A model generated the notes under the pieces. The model searched no databases. It saw only the letters and a program-made list of their open reading frames with translations, and was not told the DNA's origin. Below are positions 16,933 to 26,212 of a DNA stretch of 64,000 nt, one piece after another (the stretch's first letter is position 1; each line of letters opens with the position of its first letter). Position numbers and translations under genes: made by a program. The stretch comes from CAVTQZ01 sp963737015. Lineage in GTDB: Bacteria > Actinomycetota > Acidimicrobiia > Acidimicrobiales > UBA8190. The stretch covers positions 2,046,001 through 2,110,000 of the forward strand of contig CAVTQZ010000001.1 in the NCBI GenBank assembly GCA_963737015.1, in the 5' to 3' direction.

Positions 16933-18353
16933 AACCGTCGCCCGATCTCGCCGAAACCGCGTTTGCCGGCGTGTTGGGGCAACGTCAAATGCTCCGGGAC
17001 GGGACCCTCACAGTGCCCGCGTTGGTCTCGCTCTGCCTTGAGCGCATCGCCAGGCTGAACCCGAGCCTGAACGCGTTCACTACCGTCCGGGCCGACGGCG
17101 CCCTCCAGGAGGCCGCAGGTGCGCAGCGGGCCATCGACGCCGGCGACGAACGCCCGTTGCTGGGAATCCCCTTTGCGGTCAAAGACGACCTGGACGTGAC
17201 CGGCGTTCCGACGTCATATGGCACTAGGAGGCCGGCCTTCGCTGCCAGTGCCGATTCGGACCTCGTTCAGATCCTGCGCGCCGCCGGAGCGATCCCTGTC
17301 GGAAAGACGACGCTGCCCGAGCTCGGCACGCACGCGTTCACCGCCTCGGTCGCATGGGGCACGACCCGGAACCCATGGGACTTGTCGCGCACGCCGGGCG
17401 GATCGAGCGGAGGAAGCGCCACGGCCGTTGCTGCCGCCCTGGTGCCATTCGCCACCGGAGGCGACGGGGGCGGCTCGATTCGCATCCCGGCCGCTTGCTG
17501 CAATCTGTTCGGGCTGAAGCTCGGAGGTCACAGCCCGGAGCTAACCGTGCACGGTGTGCTGGCTAGAACGGTGGCGGACACGGCGGCGCTGTACGACGTG
17601 ATCCGCGGCGACGATGTCTTCTCGCGGGCGATCGCAGCCCCGCCCACCGGGCTGCGCATCGGCTTGACCTCGCGGCTCGGGTTACCGGCCATCGTCGCGC
17701 CGGAGGTCCGCTCCCTGGTGCACGACCTGGCTGAGACGCTCAACGCGTTGGGTCACCAAGTCACTCCATTTGAATTGCGACCCGGGAACTGGGGTATGCC
17801 CTTCTCGATCCTCGGCCTGCGCCTCCTCCGGGCACAGGCGCACTCGATCGAGAGACGCATGGACCTTGAGCCGTCTACCCAGGCAGCTCTGCGAGTGGCC
17901 GATGTGGTCCCCGACAAGTTTGTCGAATGGGCCCGCAGCAAGCAGCGGCGGATCACGACCCGGGTAGCTCGAGCATTCGAAACGCTCGACGTGCTCCTCA
18001 CGCCGACGATGTCTGTTCCACCGCCGGCGATCGAGCCATGGTCCGGACAGGGTCTGCTCCGTGACGGCCTGCGGATGTCGCGCTACTACCCGTTCACTTC
18101 GCTCTGGAACTTCGTCGCCCTACCGGCCGCCAACATTCCGGTCGGAATGACGTCGGCCGGTCTACCAGTTGGTGGCCAGCTTCTCGGCGGCCCGGGGTCT
18201 GAAGCGACGCTGGTTGCGCTCTCGATGCAGCTCGAGGCGACGTTGGGCTGGCCTAAGCAACGGCCCCCCGATCCAGAGACTGGTCCGCCGAGGAGCCCCA
18301 CGGAAAAAGCTGTAAATGCCGGCCCGTCGATCGACCTGGGGTTGCCGAGCTGA
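16929..18353 (+). CDS. Amidase (amidase signature family)
   Basis: About 474 aa. Ser-cisSer-Lys triad context visible: Lys in FAVKDDLDV, cis-Ser in RTPGGSSGGSATAVAAAL, nucleophile Ser in GDGGGSIRIPAA. The segment after GLKL runs straight into GVLARTVADTAALYDVI, roughly ten residues shorter than usual in this loop. GTG at 16929 overlaps the WS/DGAT stop (GTGA), so the two are co-translated. Hydrolyses an unknown amide; linkage to acyl-lipid genes suggests a fatty-amide-like substrate, which is inference. Confidence 0.86.
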   Translation: MKPSPDLAETAFAGVLGQRQMLRDGTLTVPALVSLCLERIARLNPSLNAFTTVRADGALQEAAGAQRAIDAGDERPLLGIPFAVKDDLDVTGVPTSYGTRRPAFAASADSDLVQILRAAGAIPVGKTTLPELGTHAFTASVAWGTTRNPWDLSRTPGGSSGGSATAVAAALVPFATGGDGGGSIRIPAACCNLFGLKLGGHSPELTVHGVLARTVADTAALYDVIRGDDVFSRAIAAPPTGLRIGLTSRLGLPAIVAPEVRSLVHDLAETLNALGHQVTPFELRPGNWGMPFSILGLRLLRAQAHSIERRMDLEPSTQAALRVADVVPDKFVEWARSKQRRITTRVARAFETLDVLLTPTMSVPPPAIEPWSGQGLLRDGLRMSRYYPFTSLWNFVALPAANIPVGMTSAGLPVGGQLLGGPGSEATLVALSMQLEATLGWPKQRPPDPETGPPRSPTEKAVNAGPSIDLGLPS

Positions 18354-18371
18354 CGCGACCCGGATTTCGGG

Positions 18372-18686
18372 ATGCCTTTCCGAGCAGCTGCCTTGACGCA
18401 AGAGCCTCCCGCGCGCTGCGTTCTTAGATTGATGGCGGGATATGCGCTCTTCACCTTCGTCGCCATGGCCTGTCTCGGCGTCTCGATCTGGGCTATAGCT
18501 GACGCTGCATCATCTTCAACCGACGCCTTCAAGGCTGCCAATTCATCGCGGAAGAGGTGGCTGATGCTGCTGGTCTTCTTCACCCTTGCGCTAGACGTGA
18601 TCGGCGTGATCCTGGCGGTCGTGTACCTGACCGTCGTACGACCGAGGGTGAAGACAGCTCGGCTTCGATTGTCCCAGAGCAGATGA
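18372..18686 (+). CDS. Small two-TM membrane protein, DUF2516-like
   Basis: Protein of 104 aa (85 if ATG 18432 is used, which starts MAGYALFTFVAMACLG). Two membrane segments: residues 22-45 with the marker SIWAIADAA, and 64-90 (WLMLLVFFTLALDVIGVILA) followed by a basic tail. Layout and the W-A-x-x-D-A motif resemble the actinobacterial DUF2516 family. Function unknown. Confidence 0.6.
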   Translation: MPFRAAALTQEPPARCVLRLMAGYALFTFVAMACLGVSIWAIADAASSSTDAFKAANSSRKRWLMLLVFFTLALDVIGVILAVVYLTVVRPRVKTARLRLSQSR

Positions 18687-18837
18687 AAGAGCGGACCGAG
18701 CCAATATCTAATTGCGATCCTTCTGAGGTGAACGCGGCGCCATCTTTCTAACGGGTGGAGCACGGGGGGCTCATCGACGGGGATGCTGGACCGAACCGGC
18801 CCCGACCGAGTTCCAGGTCTGGGCGCCTTCGTAACGC

Positions 18838-19863
18838 TCAGGCTTCCAAGACAACGTCAAGAGCCGCCATCGCGGCACCTCGCGCGCCGGCCATGTCGAG
18901 CTCGGGAACCAGCGCGACAGCAGCCACGGCTACCTCCTCTTCGCGGAGGGTCGTATTGTCGCGGACCCTTTGCAAGAACCAGGTTTTGAATGCGCCCGTG
19001 GCCTCCACGACCCCGCCGCCGATGAAATACGCGTCGGGGTCAAAGAAGTTCGCAGCAATGGTGAACAGCCGTCCCAAGGCCACCGCCTGTTGCTCGAATA
19101 TCCGGGTAGCCATCGGATCCCCGGCCTCGCCGTACGATCTCACCAATCGAGCCCCCTCCGACACCGGCAGCGATCCAAGTTCGTGGTCCGGGTAGCGCGA
19201 CAACCAGTAAGGCAGAAGATTTACCTCGATGCCCATGAGTGACGCGACGCTTTCGGCATCTCCGACGAAACCACAGTTGCATCTCGGAATGGGCTGATCC
19301 GGCTCCAAGAGCCCGGCCATCGGAATGTGCACGTGGCCAAGTTCACCTGCGGCGCCTGTCACCCCTCTGACGACACGCCCCCGGTGCACGACCCCGCCGC
19401 CGAGGCCCGTACCTACGATGGCGGATACCGACGAACGTGACCGGCCGTATAGGCCGAAATGCAGACCGTGGGCATAGAGGGCGGCCGCGTTACCGTCGTT
19501 GTTGTAGACGACGGGGAGACCGAGCCGCCGCTCCAGATGACCGCGGAGATCGAACCCGTTCCAGCTCGGATGTCCGAAGTTGGTCGAGCCGCTCCGGAAG
19601 ATGACGCCTTCGGCACTCGCAGGGCCTGGGCTGTCGAGTCCAATCGCACGAACCCGGGCTCGCTCGACCCCGGTGAGAGCGAGGATCTGAGCGAACGACT
19701 CCTCCAGCGCCTCGAGGGCTGCCTCGGTGCCTTCTTTGACGCGGCTCGGAGACTCGACCATTTCATCGACCAAGAACCGGCCCGATTCGTCGAGGACAGT
19801 CGTGTTGTTGGATGTCGCCCCGTTATCGATACCAACAACGACTGATGCAGCGGGCAAGGTCAC
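18838..19863 (-). CDS. ROK-family sugar kinase
   Basis: Protein of 341 aa. ATP/sugar motifs: VVGIDNGATSNNTTVLDE at the N-terminus, NNDGNAAALYAHGLHFG, GTGLGGGVVHRGRVVRG, and GAAGELGHVHI with the catalytic Glu/His. The zinc-binding motif normally CxCGxxGCxE reads CNCGFVGDAE, so the third cysteine is Asp. GTG start at 19863. It probably phosphorylates glucose or an amino sugar; the altered zinc site leaves specificity open. Monocistronic. Confidence 0.85.
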   Translation of the reverse strand: MTLPAASVVVGIDNGATSNNTTVLDESGRFLVDEMVESPSRVKEGTEAALEALEESFAQILALTGVERARVRAIGLDSPGPASAEGVIFRSGSTNFGHPSWNGFDLRGHLERRLGLPVVYNNDGNAAALYAHGLHFGLYGRSRSSVSAIVGTGLGGGVVHRGRVVRGVTGAAGELGHVHIPMAGLLEPDQPIPRCNCGFVGDAESVASLMGIEVNLLPYWLSRYPDHELGSLPVSEGARLVRSYGEAGDPMATRIFEQQAVALGRLFTIAANFFDPDAYFIGGGVVEATGAFKTWFLQRVRDNTTLREEEVAVAAVALVPELDMAGARGAAMAALDVVLEA

Positions 19864-20343
19864 CGAACTTCGATCCTACGGGTTGGAGGACGATCCAACA
19901 TGGCGTCACTCGCGAGACCGTGTGCGGAGGAGCCGGAACTAAATGCCCATCTGCTGCAGGCTGAGGGAACAGAGGCCAGACCGTCCCGTTTCGGGTCTGT
20001 GAGAATTATCGGCAACTCGGTGTTGCTCGAGACAGTCGCGTCTATCTGCGCGTTCTGTAGCTCTCGATGAGGAAACGACGCGAACACTCCCGTAGTTCTC
20101 GCGCACGCAGAACAGCTGCTCCGCGCTCTGGAGACATGCGCTTAGGGATCGCTATGGGCGCCGTCCCGAAATCTCACCGTCGCGCGACACCAGTTGGCCC
20201 CGGCTGTGGAGACCCCCCCTAGAGGAGTACCGGATCCCGGTGTCCCGGGCTAGATGTGACAACCATACGCGCTGAGATCTCAGCGTTTGTGCCCCAGCGT
20301 TGGCTAGCCTGATCGCCGTGAGTCCGACGGTGGAGGAGCACTG
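19864..20343. other. Intergenic region upstream of the DUF35-thiolase operon
   Basis: 480 bp without a credible gene. Its last 75 bp contain the 16-bp palindrome at 20270-20285. The remainder shows nothing recognisable. Confidence 0.4.
20270..20285. promoter_or_regulatory. Perfect 16-bp palindrome CGCTGAGATCTCAGCG
   Basis: Uninterrupted palindrome 58 bp before the DUF35 gene start. Size and position suit a TetR-type dimer site controlling the DUF35-thiolase pair; the TetR gene at 22555 is a candidate binder. Confidence 0.5.
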
Positions 20344-20772
20344 ATGCAGAAACCGATCGCAAACGTGTTCACTTGGCCTGCCGATGATCCGCAGCTGCTC
20401 GGTGGCCAGTGCGAGGACTGCGGGGCGATCACTTTCCCGGTGCAGTCGCGGTGCCCTCGCAGGGGGACCGAAAGCATGGCCGAACTTCCCCTACCCCGCC
20501 GCGGCACGCTCGTGTCCTGGACGACGCAGGAATTCCCGCCGAGCTTCGACTACAGGGGTGATCCCACGGGTGAGTCCTTCGAGCCTTATGGGGTCGGGCT
20601 GGTGCAACTTGAAGATTTGGTGCGGGTCGAGTCGCGGCTCACCGAGAGCGATCCTCAAAAGCTCGACTTCGGCATGGAGGTCGTGCTTCGAATCGTCCCG
20701 TTCTATATCGACAACGACGGCAACGAGATCATCACCTTCGCCTTCGCGCCCGTCGGCGCGCACAACAGTTAG
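20344..20772 (+). CDS. Zn-ribbon/OB-fold (DUF35) acyl-CoA-associated protein
   Basis: Protein of 142 aa. The rubredoxin-like ribbon has C23-E-D-C26 and C37, but the expected fourth cysteine at position 40 is Arg (RCPRRGTESM). The OB-fold half runs from LPRRGTLVSWTTQEFPP to VLRIVPFYIDNDG. DUF35 proteins bind CoA thioesters and form complexes with adjacent thiolases; here the thiolase starts 9 bp downstream. Loss of one zinc ligand is unusual. Confidence 0.85.
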   Translation: MQKPIANVFTWPADDPQLLGGQCEDCGAITFPVQSRCPRRGTESMAELPLPRRGTLVSWTTQEFPPSFDYRGDPTGESFEPYGVGLVQLEDLVRVESRLTESDPQKLDFGMEVVLRIVPFYIDNDGNEIITFAFAPVGAHNS

Positions 20773-20781
20773 GAGCGCTGA

Positions 20782-21924
20782 ATGGACGATGTCACCATCA
20801 TCGGTGTCGGTCTTCACCCCTTCGGCCGGCACGGCGACAAATCCGCGTACGAGATGGCCGCCGACGCTGTCGAGCTGGCGTTGACGGACGCAGGCGTGAC
20901 ATGGGACGACGTTCAGTGCGCCTTCGGCGGGAGTTGGGGGGTCTGGACCGACCCCCTGACCGGTCTGGTCGGCCTCACCGGCCTTCCGTTCATCCACGTG
21001 TTCAGCGCGTGTGCAACCGGCGCTGCCACTATCCAGCAGGCCGCAAACGCCATTCGCGCCGGCAACGGTGACATCGTCGTGGCCGTCGGCACGGACAAGC
21101 ACGCCCGGGGCTCATTCAAAGGAGATCCGACGACCACCAACGTGCCTCCTTGGTATGGCGAGAACGGGCAGTACGTCACGACAAAGTTCTTCGGCATGAA
21201 GATCAACAAGTACATGCACGACCATGGCGTCTCCCAGGCGACGTTGGCCAAGGTGGCGGCGAAGAATTACCGCAACGGCGCCCTAAATCCGAAGGCCTTC
21301 CGTCGCAAGCCGATCACTGAGGAGGAGATCCTCAGCTCGCCGATGCTCAACTACCCGCTCACTTCGTACATGTTCTGCGCTCCCGACGAGGGGGCTGCGG
21401 CGGTGGTCCTTTGCCGCGCTGACATCGCTCACCGCTTCACGGATACGCCGGTTTACGTGAAGGCGACCGCTATCCGCACGCGCAACTATGGCTCTTACGA
21501 GGTCAACACCACGTGGTCCCCTGTTGAGGAAGACGTTGCCCCCACCGTTTACGCGTCCCGCGCCGCTTACGAAGACGCCGGGATCGGGCCCGAGGACGTC
21601 GATGTGATCCAGGTCCAGGACACCGATGCCGGCGCCGAGGTCATCCACATGGCCGAGAATGGATTCTGTGCTGACGGCGACCAGGAGAAGCTTCTGGCCG
21701 ACGGCGCGACCGAGATCATGGGCCCCATGCCGATCAACACCGACGGCGGCCTCATCGCCAACGGCGAGCCGATCGGAGCCTCCGGCCTCCGCCAGGTCCA
21801 CGAACTCGTCCTCCAGCTTCGCGGCCAGGCCGGCGACCGCCAAGTCCAGGGTGACCCGCGCGTGGGCTATGCCCAGGTCTACGGGGCTCCCGGCACCGCC
21901 GCCGCCACGATCCTCGCCCGCTGA
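20782..21924 (+). CDS. SCP2-type thiolase / lipid-transfer-like acyl-CoA acetyltransferase
   Basis: Protein of 380 aa. Thiolase fold with nucleophile Cys77 in HVFSACATGAATIQQ and the glycine loop ANGEPIGASGLRQVHE. The second-half motif that is often H/Y-D-C-F reads VQDTDAGAEVIHMAENGFC, a variant subtype. Partners with the preceding DUF35 protein, as in sterol side-chain or branched fatty-acid degradation complexes. Chain length specificity unknown. Confidence 0.86.
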   Translation: MDDVTIIGVGLHPFGRHGDKSAYEMAADAVELALTDAGVTWDDVQCAFGGSWGVWTDPLTGLVGLTGLPFIHVFSACATGAATIQQAANAIRAGNGDIVVAVGTDKHARGSFKGDPTTTNVPPWYGENGQYVTTKFFGMKINKYMHDHGVSQATLAKVAAKNYRNGALNPKAFRRKPITEEEILSSPMLNYPLTSYMFCAPDEGAAAVVLCRADIAHRFTDTPVYVKATAIRTRNYGSYEVNTTWSPVEEDVAPTVYASRAAYEDAGIGPEDVDVIQVQDTDAGAEVIHMAENGFCADGDQEKLLADGATEIMGPMPINTDGGLIANGEPIGASGLRQVHELVLQLRGQAGDRQVQGDPRVGYAQVYGAPGTAAATILAR

Positions 21925-21984
21925 AGGCAGGGATGGCCTGCAGCGCGAGCTTGCCTTGTGTTCTCCTCGAGCTGAGCTCTGGAT

Positions 21985-22520
21985 CCCCGCTGATCGATGA
22001 AGCTGTCGTCGAAGTTCTCGTGAGCTCATCCAAAATGCCGGCTACCGGCCTCCTCCGGTAGGCCTCGAGCGGCCGCCAACTATCCGGTATCGCTTCGAGC
22101 ATGGTGCATATCAGGGTGTTCTGGAACAGGCTCACTCCGAAATCGTTTCGCGTGGCGCGGCAACGTACTCGGCGATCTCGAGCATCAGGTCGCGCAACAG
22201 ATCGACCCGACAGAACGTTCTCGACCGCCCCACTGGTACAGCGTTTCCAATCGTCAAACTCTGCACCATCGCTGGTCATCACACGCCAGAGCTCGCGCTA
22301 GTGATCACGATCTTCGCCAAGCCTGGGCAGCAGTGCAGGGCAGTAGCAACTGTCGTCGGGAAGCCTCTCCATCAAGGGGCGCCCCCGTCGAAGGTCTTGG
22401 AGGAGCGATGTGAAGCTCATGTTGTAGTCATCGAACTCGCCGCGGCAGATCCACCATCGGTCCAGCATTCTGGCGTTGTGGCGCGCCGTCACTTGAGACC
22501 TTCGGCATCTCCATCGCCTC
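21985..22520 (-). pseudogene. Degraded gene of unknown family
   Basis: Minus-strand fragments read like one broken protein. One frame gives GEFDDYNMSFTSLLQDL and RPLMERLPDDS, stops at 22298-22300, then continues RELWRVMTSDGAEFDDWKR. A neighbouring frame gives LLRDLMLEIAEYVAAPRE, and the first resumes with TLICTMLEAIPDSWRPLEAY. Stops and frame changes imply decay. Family not recognised; it lies directly downstream of the TetR gene on the same strand, possibly its former target. Confidence 0.35.
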
Positions 22521-22554
22521 CTTCGTCTGGTTCGTGGCGCAGAGAGTCGCTTGT

Positions 22555-23265
22555 TTACCGGTTGGTTCGACGTCGCATCGATGCCGGGCTCGACTTCGCC
22601 GTAGCACGGACTCGCTCTAGGCCGCCGAGGATAAGGTCGAGCCCGAACTCGAACTCGTTGCCGTGGTCGTAGCCGGGCTGAAGAACGTGCTCGACAGTTA
22701 GCTCAGTGAGGTGGGGGTACTCACCGGTGGAGAAGTGGTCCATGATCATCTCCGCCACCTCGACAGTCTCCTTGGCGGTGTCGAAGGGCAGACTCGCCTC
22801 TTGTAGCGCGAATCCGTAGATGTAGCTGTCGAGGACGGCGAAGGCGTGCGCGGTCATCTCGACCGAGAAGCCTGCCTCTCGAAGATTTCCGATGACGGCG
22901 TCGTGGTGTCGCAGGGTTGCAGGCCCTGGTGAGGTCCGGGACTCCATCAGACCGATCGCCCAGCGATGTCGCGACAGAACTTGGCGGGCGGCGACGGCCC
23001 GCTCGCGCATCGCCGTCTTCCAGTCAGCTCCGCCATCTGGCACACCGATCTCGCTGAAGATGAGATCGACCATGCCGTCGAGGAGCTCGTCCTTGTTGGC
23101 CACGTGGTTGTACAACGACATCGCCTCGACGCCGAGGGTCTCGCCGAGCCTTCTCATACTGAGCGACGCGATCCCGTTCTCGTTGTTCTTTACGCAGTTG
23201 TGACCGAGACGTTCGCATTTGTTGCCGGCGTTGGCGGGAAGCGCTCTGGGCGGCCAAGCTGACAA
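22555..23265 (-). CDS. TetR-family regulator with TetR_C-type ligand domain
   Basis: Protein of 236 aa as read from TTG 23265. From residue 31 the match is strong: ENGIASLSMRRLGETLGVEA and MSLYNHVANKDELLDGMVDL, the helix-turn-helix typical of the tetracycline-repressor-like subgroup, followed by a C-terminal domain (LDSYIYGFALQEASLPFD). The first 30 residues do not look like the expected first helix (cysteines, no I-L-x-A-A-L pattern), so the 5' end may be frameshifted or the start misplaced. Possible regulator of the DUF35-thiolase operon. Confidence 0.75.
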   Translation of the reverse strand: MSAWPPRALPANAGNKCERLGHNCVKNNENGIASLSMRRLGETLGVEAMSLYNHVANKDELLDGMVDLIFSEIGVPDGGADWKTAMRERAVAARQVLSRHRWAIGLMESRTSPGPATLRHHDAVIGNLREAGFSVEMTAHAFAVLDSYIYGFALQEASLPFDTAKETVEVAEMIMDHFSTGEYPHLTELTVEHVLQPGYDHGNEFEFGLDLILGGLERVRATAKSSPASMRRRTNR

Positions 23266-23383
23266 TTTCAGGTGTGCCTGACGATAGTCCTCACCTTTGC
23301 GTCTGAAACGAAATATCGCTCACCTGTTCTAACGACTCGGTGCACCCTAACTGACCCATTTGTCCCCGTAGACTTGGTGAGCG

Positions 23384-23911
23384 ATGCCGGATCCCGCTGC
23401 TTCGCCCGAGACGATCGCAACCTCCTCAACTCCGCTACCAGAAGCTGGAAGCGTCGGGGATGTTGTCGACTTCGAAACTGGGGTCGCTCGCCAAGCGAGG
23501 AGGTTGGGACTTGGCCTTTTGCTCCTTCTTGTCGTGCTTGGCATCGCCTTCCTCATTGCGTTCTTCGGTGTCGTGCGACACTGGCTGGCGCTGCACACCG
23601 GCACACTCCACGGTGGGCCGGACCTGTACTACAACTTCTGGTCCGGCTTCGGTTCCGACCTCGGCGAGGCGACCCTCATAACTGCGGTCGGCATCGGGGT
23701 ATACACCGGTGTCCGTAAGGTCAATTGCCACACCAAGGCGTGTTGGAGGATTGGCCATCATCCCTTAGACGGCACTCCTTATATCTTGTGTCGGCACCAC
23801 CACCCTGAAGTTCCGACCAAGGGTGCTTCGCACGAGCACATACTCGAGCAGTATCGCAAGCACAAGGGAGCCACGGAGCCGGAGAGGTCTCAGGGAGTTA
23901 AGAACCAATAA
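23384..23911 (+). CDS. Hypothetical one- or two-TM protein with a conserved His/Cys-rich tail
   Basis: Protein of 175 aa, function unknown. Cytoplasmic N-terminus, strong membrane segment near residues 42-65 (LGLGLLLLLVVLGIAFLIAFF), a possible second one near 92-108, then NCHTKACWRIGHHPLDGTPY with ILCRHHHPE, a Cys/His pattern that could bind metal, and a basic tail. Similar short proteins with the tail motif occur in actinobacterial and phage genomes by my recollection. Divergent from the TetR gene. Confidence 0.6.
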   Translation: MPDPAASPETIATSSTPLPEAGSVGDVVDFETGVARQARRLGLGLLLLLVVLGIAFLIAFFGVVRHWLALHTGTLHGGPDLYYNFWSGFGSDLGEATLITAVGIGVYTGVRKVNCHTKACWRIGHHPLDGTPYILCRHHHPEVPTKGASHEHILEQYRKHKGATEPERSQGVKNQ

Positions 23912-24162
23912 CCGCCACTGCGGCGTCGCTTCAGACGAAGGGCTCCCGCGATTGCCGTGTGTCGTGTCTGGGTGTTACAGAGACGCCCGGGAGGAAGGCC
24001 GAGAACGAGCATTCTCACACGTTCGGTACGACCAACTTGGGAACCGATCGTCCACCGACTCGCGAGCGTCCCGCCGAGAAGCGAGTTTGGATTGCAGAAC
24101 GTCGATGCTGTGCGCGCGGGTCAGGCAAGGTGATGATGTAGTTCCAAATCTTCGGGAGGGAC

Positions 24163-25130
24163 ATGATGGACGCGGACGGTGGGTATCTGGACTACTCCGG
24201 TCGCGACGACCGGTTGAGCGGCGGGACTCGCAGGGTAGTTATTGACACGCCGGCCGGACAGTTCTCGGTTTGGACCAAGCGGGTGGGCAACAACGCCGAC
24301 ATGAAGCTGTTGCTGCTCCACGGCGGGCCGGGTGCGACTCACGAGTACCTGGAAGCGTGCGACAGCTACCTTCCTGCCGCTGGGATCGAGTACTACTACT
24401 ACGACCAGCTCGGTTCGGGATTCAGCGATCAGCCTGATGACCCGTCGTTGTGGGAAATCGACCGCTTCGTCGACGAAGTCGAGCAGGTCCGCCGGGCACT
24501 CGGACTGGGACGTGACAATCTCGTCTTGTACGGGCAGTCGTGGGGGGGATCCTGGCCCTTGAGTACGCCCTGGCTCACCAGGAGCATCTGCGGGGGCTGG
24601 TGATCTCGAACATGATGGCGAGCGCCCGCGCCTACACGGCGTACGCCGAGCAGGTCCTCATGCCGGCGATGGATCAAGATGCCCTGGCGGAAATCAGGAC
24701 CCTGGAGGCGGCCGGAGATATAGAGAACCCGCGCTACATGGAACTCCTAGTCCCTCACTACTACGAACACCACACACTGCGTATGCCCGCCGACCACTGG
24801 CCGGACCCGGTAAACCGCACGTTCGCTCATATAAACCCGCAGATCTACGTTCCGATGCAGGGGCCCAGCGAGCTCGGGATGAGCGCGGATGCCAAGCTCG
24901 CCAACTGGGATCGCGTCGCCGACCTAGAGCGGATCGAGGTGCCGACGCTGGTCATAGGCGCCCGTTACGACACCATGGACCCTGCGCATATGGAGATGAT
25001 GGCCGGGCTCCTGCCAACCGGGCGCTACCTTTACTGCCCCAACGGAAGCCACATGGCCCTCTATGACGACCAGGAGATCTATTTCGCCGGCCTCATCGAC
25101 TTCCTCCGAGACCTACCGGCGCGCTCCTGA
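24163..25130 (+). pseudogene. Proline iminopeptidase-like alpha/beta hydrolase, frameshifted at a G-run
   Basis: Peptidase family S33-like hydrolase. First frame: LLLLHGGPGATHEYLEACDS, YYYDQLGSGFSDQPDD, nucleophile elbow LYGQSWGG. After a run of seven G (24542-24548) the protein continues in another frame as ILALEYALAHQEHLRGLVIS, with acid and histidine regions VIGARYDTMDP and CPNGSHMALYDDQ. One more G would restore a protein of about 322 aa. All catalytic residues are preserved, so a homopolymer read error or slippage is as likely as a true mutation. Confidence 0.85.
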
Positions 25131-25249
25131 ACTTCCACATACTCCCGAGCTCGCTCACAGTCGCCGGGGGTTGCACACGGGCACAGAATCACGGATGACT
25201 AGCTAACCTCACCCGTCTGAGCCGGCAAACACAACCGCTCCGATTCGGC

Positions 25250-25521
25250 GATCTCGCGCTGCGACCGACACGCAGATCGAAGCGACAGAACATTCATCGC
25301 CAACTCACCGGTACTGCGTTGCTGAATTTCCCACCGCTGGTCACGGCTTTCCGGTGCGAACCCCTATTTTCAATCGACGTCCATCCGCTCGACATCCGTC
25401 ATCGGCATCCTCCGTGAGTACTTGCCCGTTTCTTGTCCCAAGAGCGCGGCCCCCTACAAGTCACGCGGCGTGACAACAGGCCGAGGTTGTTCGACATGGA
25501 GATAGCGGCGATATCGCCGAA
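25250..25521 (+). repeat. Dispersed ~270-bp repeat, copy 1
   Basis: First of three related copies (others at 26841 and 29114). Shared blocks include CGCAGATCGAAGCGACAGAA, CTGGTCACGGCTTTCCGGTG, CGAACCCCTATTTTCAATCG, CTACAAGTCACG and the closing palindrome GGCGATATCGCC (25507-25518). Copy 3 matches this one from GATCTCGC at the left end. No conserved reading frame runs through all copies. Lies between the hydrolase pseudogene and the cupin gene, outside the tRNA-bracketed island. Confidence 0.85.
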
Positions 25522-25667
25522 TCGGTGCGCATCGCGACCTAGTCGAGCGGTGTCGTTCTGTGCGTCCTTACCGAGGAGTTGGGCGAAACGCCCTCGACCC
25601 ACGCGAGGGACGCAGTGCTAAGTTTCGGACCCGAAACAAGACTCATCTCGACAGGAGGGGGCCAGTT

Positions 25668-26105
25668 ATGTCTGCCGGTCGCGTTGTACGTAAGGAAACC
25701 GAAGGCGTCTACAAAGCTACCGGCGCAAATACTGACGGTCGGTTCGAGTTCATGATCCTTGACGTCCGCTATGGATTCGGCCCTCCTTTGCATGTGCACG
25801 ATGCCCAGGAGGACACCTTCTATGTGCTGGACGGCGTGCTGACCGCTCAGATCGGCGAGGAGATCATCGAGTTGAAGGAGGGAGATTTTGCCAGCGCCCC
25901 TCCCGGCGTGGCACATACCTTCACGAACGCAAGCCAGAACCAGGTAGCCCGAATGGTAAACGTTATGACTCCCGGAATCGGGTTCGATCACTACATCACA
26001 GCCGCAATGTCCGGAGCGGATCAGGCCGAGATGGAACGCCTAGCTAAGGAGTATGGCGTCAGTATCGTCGGGCCGACCCTGGCCGAGAAACTCGGCCTTG
26101 ATTAG
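25668..26105 (+). CDS. Cupin-domain protein
   Basis: Protein of 145 aa with one small beta-barrel. Motif 1 is PPLHVHDAQEDTFYVLDG (two His, Glu) and motif 2 is ASAPPGVAHTFTNAS (His), giving a complete metal site of the quercetinase/germin-like type. AGGAGG lies 9 bases before ATG 25668, which fixes the start. Flanked by copies 1 and 2 of the dispersed repeat; last gene before the left tRNA-derived repeat. Substrate unknown. Confidence 0.85.
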   Translation: MSAGRVVRKETEGVYKATGANTDGRFEFMILDVRYGFGPPLHVHDAQEDTFYVLDGVLTAQIGEEIIELKEGDFASAPPGVAHTFTNASQNQVARMVNVMTPGIGFDHYITAAMSGADQAEMERLAKEYGVSIVGPTLAEKLGLD

Positions 26106-26212
26106 GCCCAACTAGGACCCGTTCGAGGGCCAGCGCGACCAGAACACCGCACCGAACGGTGGCAGGTGCGGAGTGCGATCCGCCTCTAATAAGTGAATAG
26201 GCCATCTAACTG

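Noticed and set aside
25340..25380. T-arm-like GGGGTTCGCACC on the minus strand of the dispersed repeat, suggesting a tRNA
   Set aside because: The flanking bases cannot form a T stem or acceptor stem, and no cloverleaf can be drawn in any copy.
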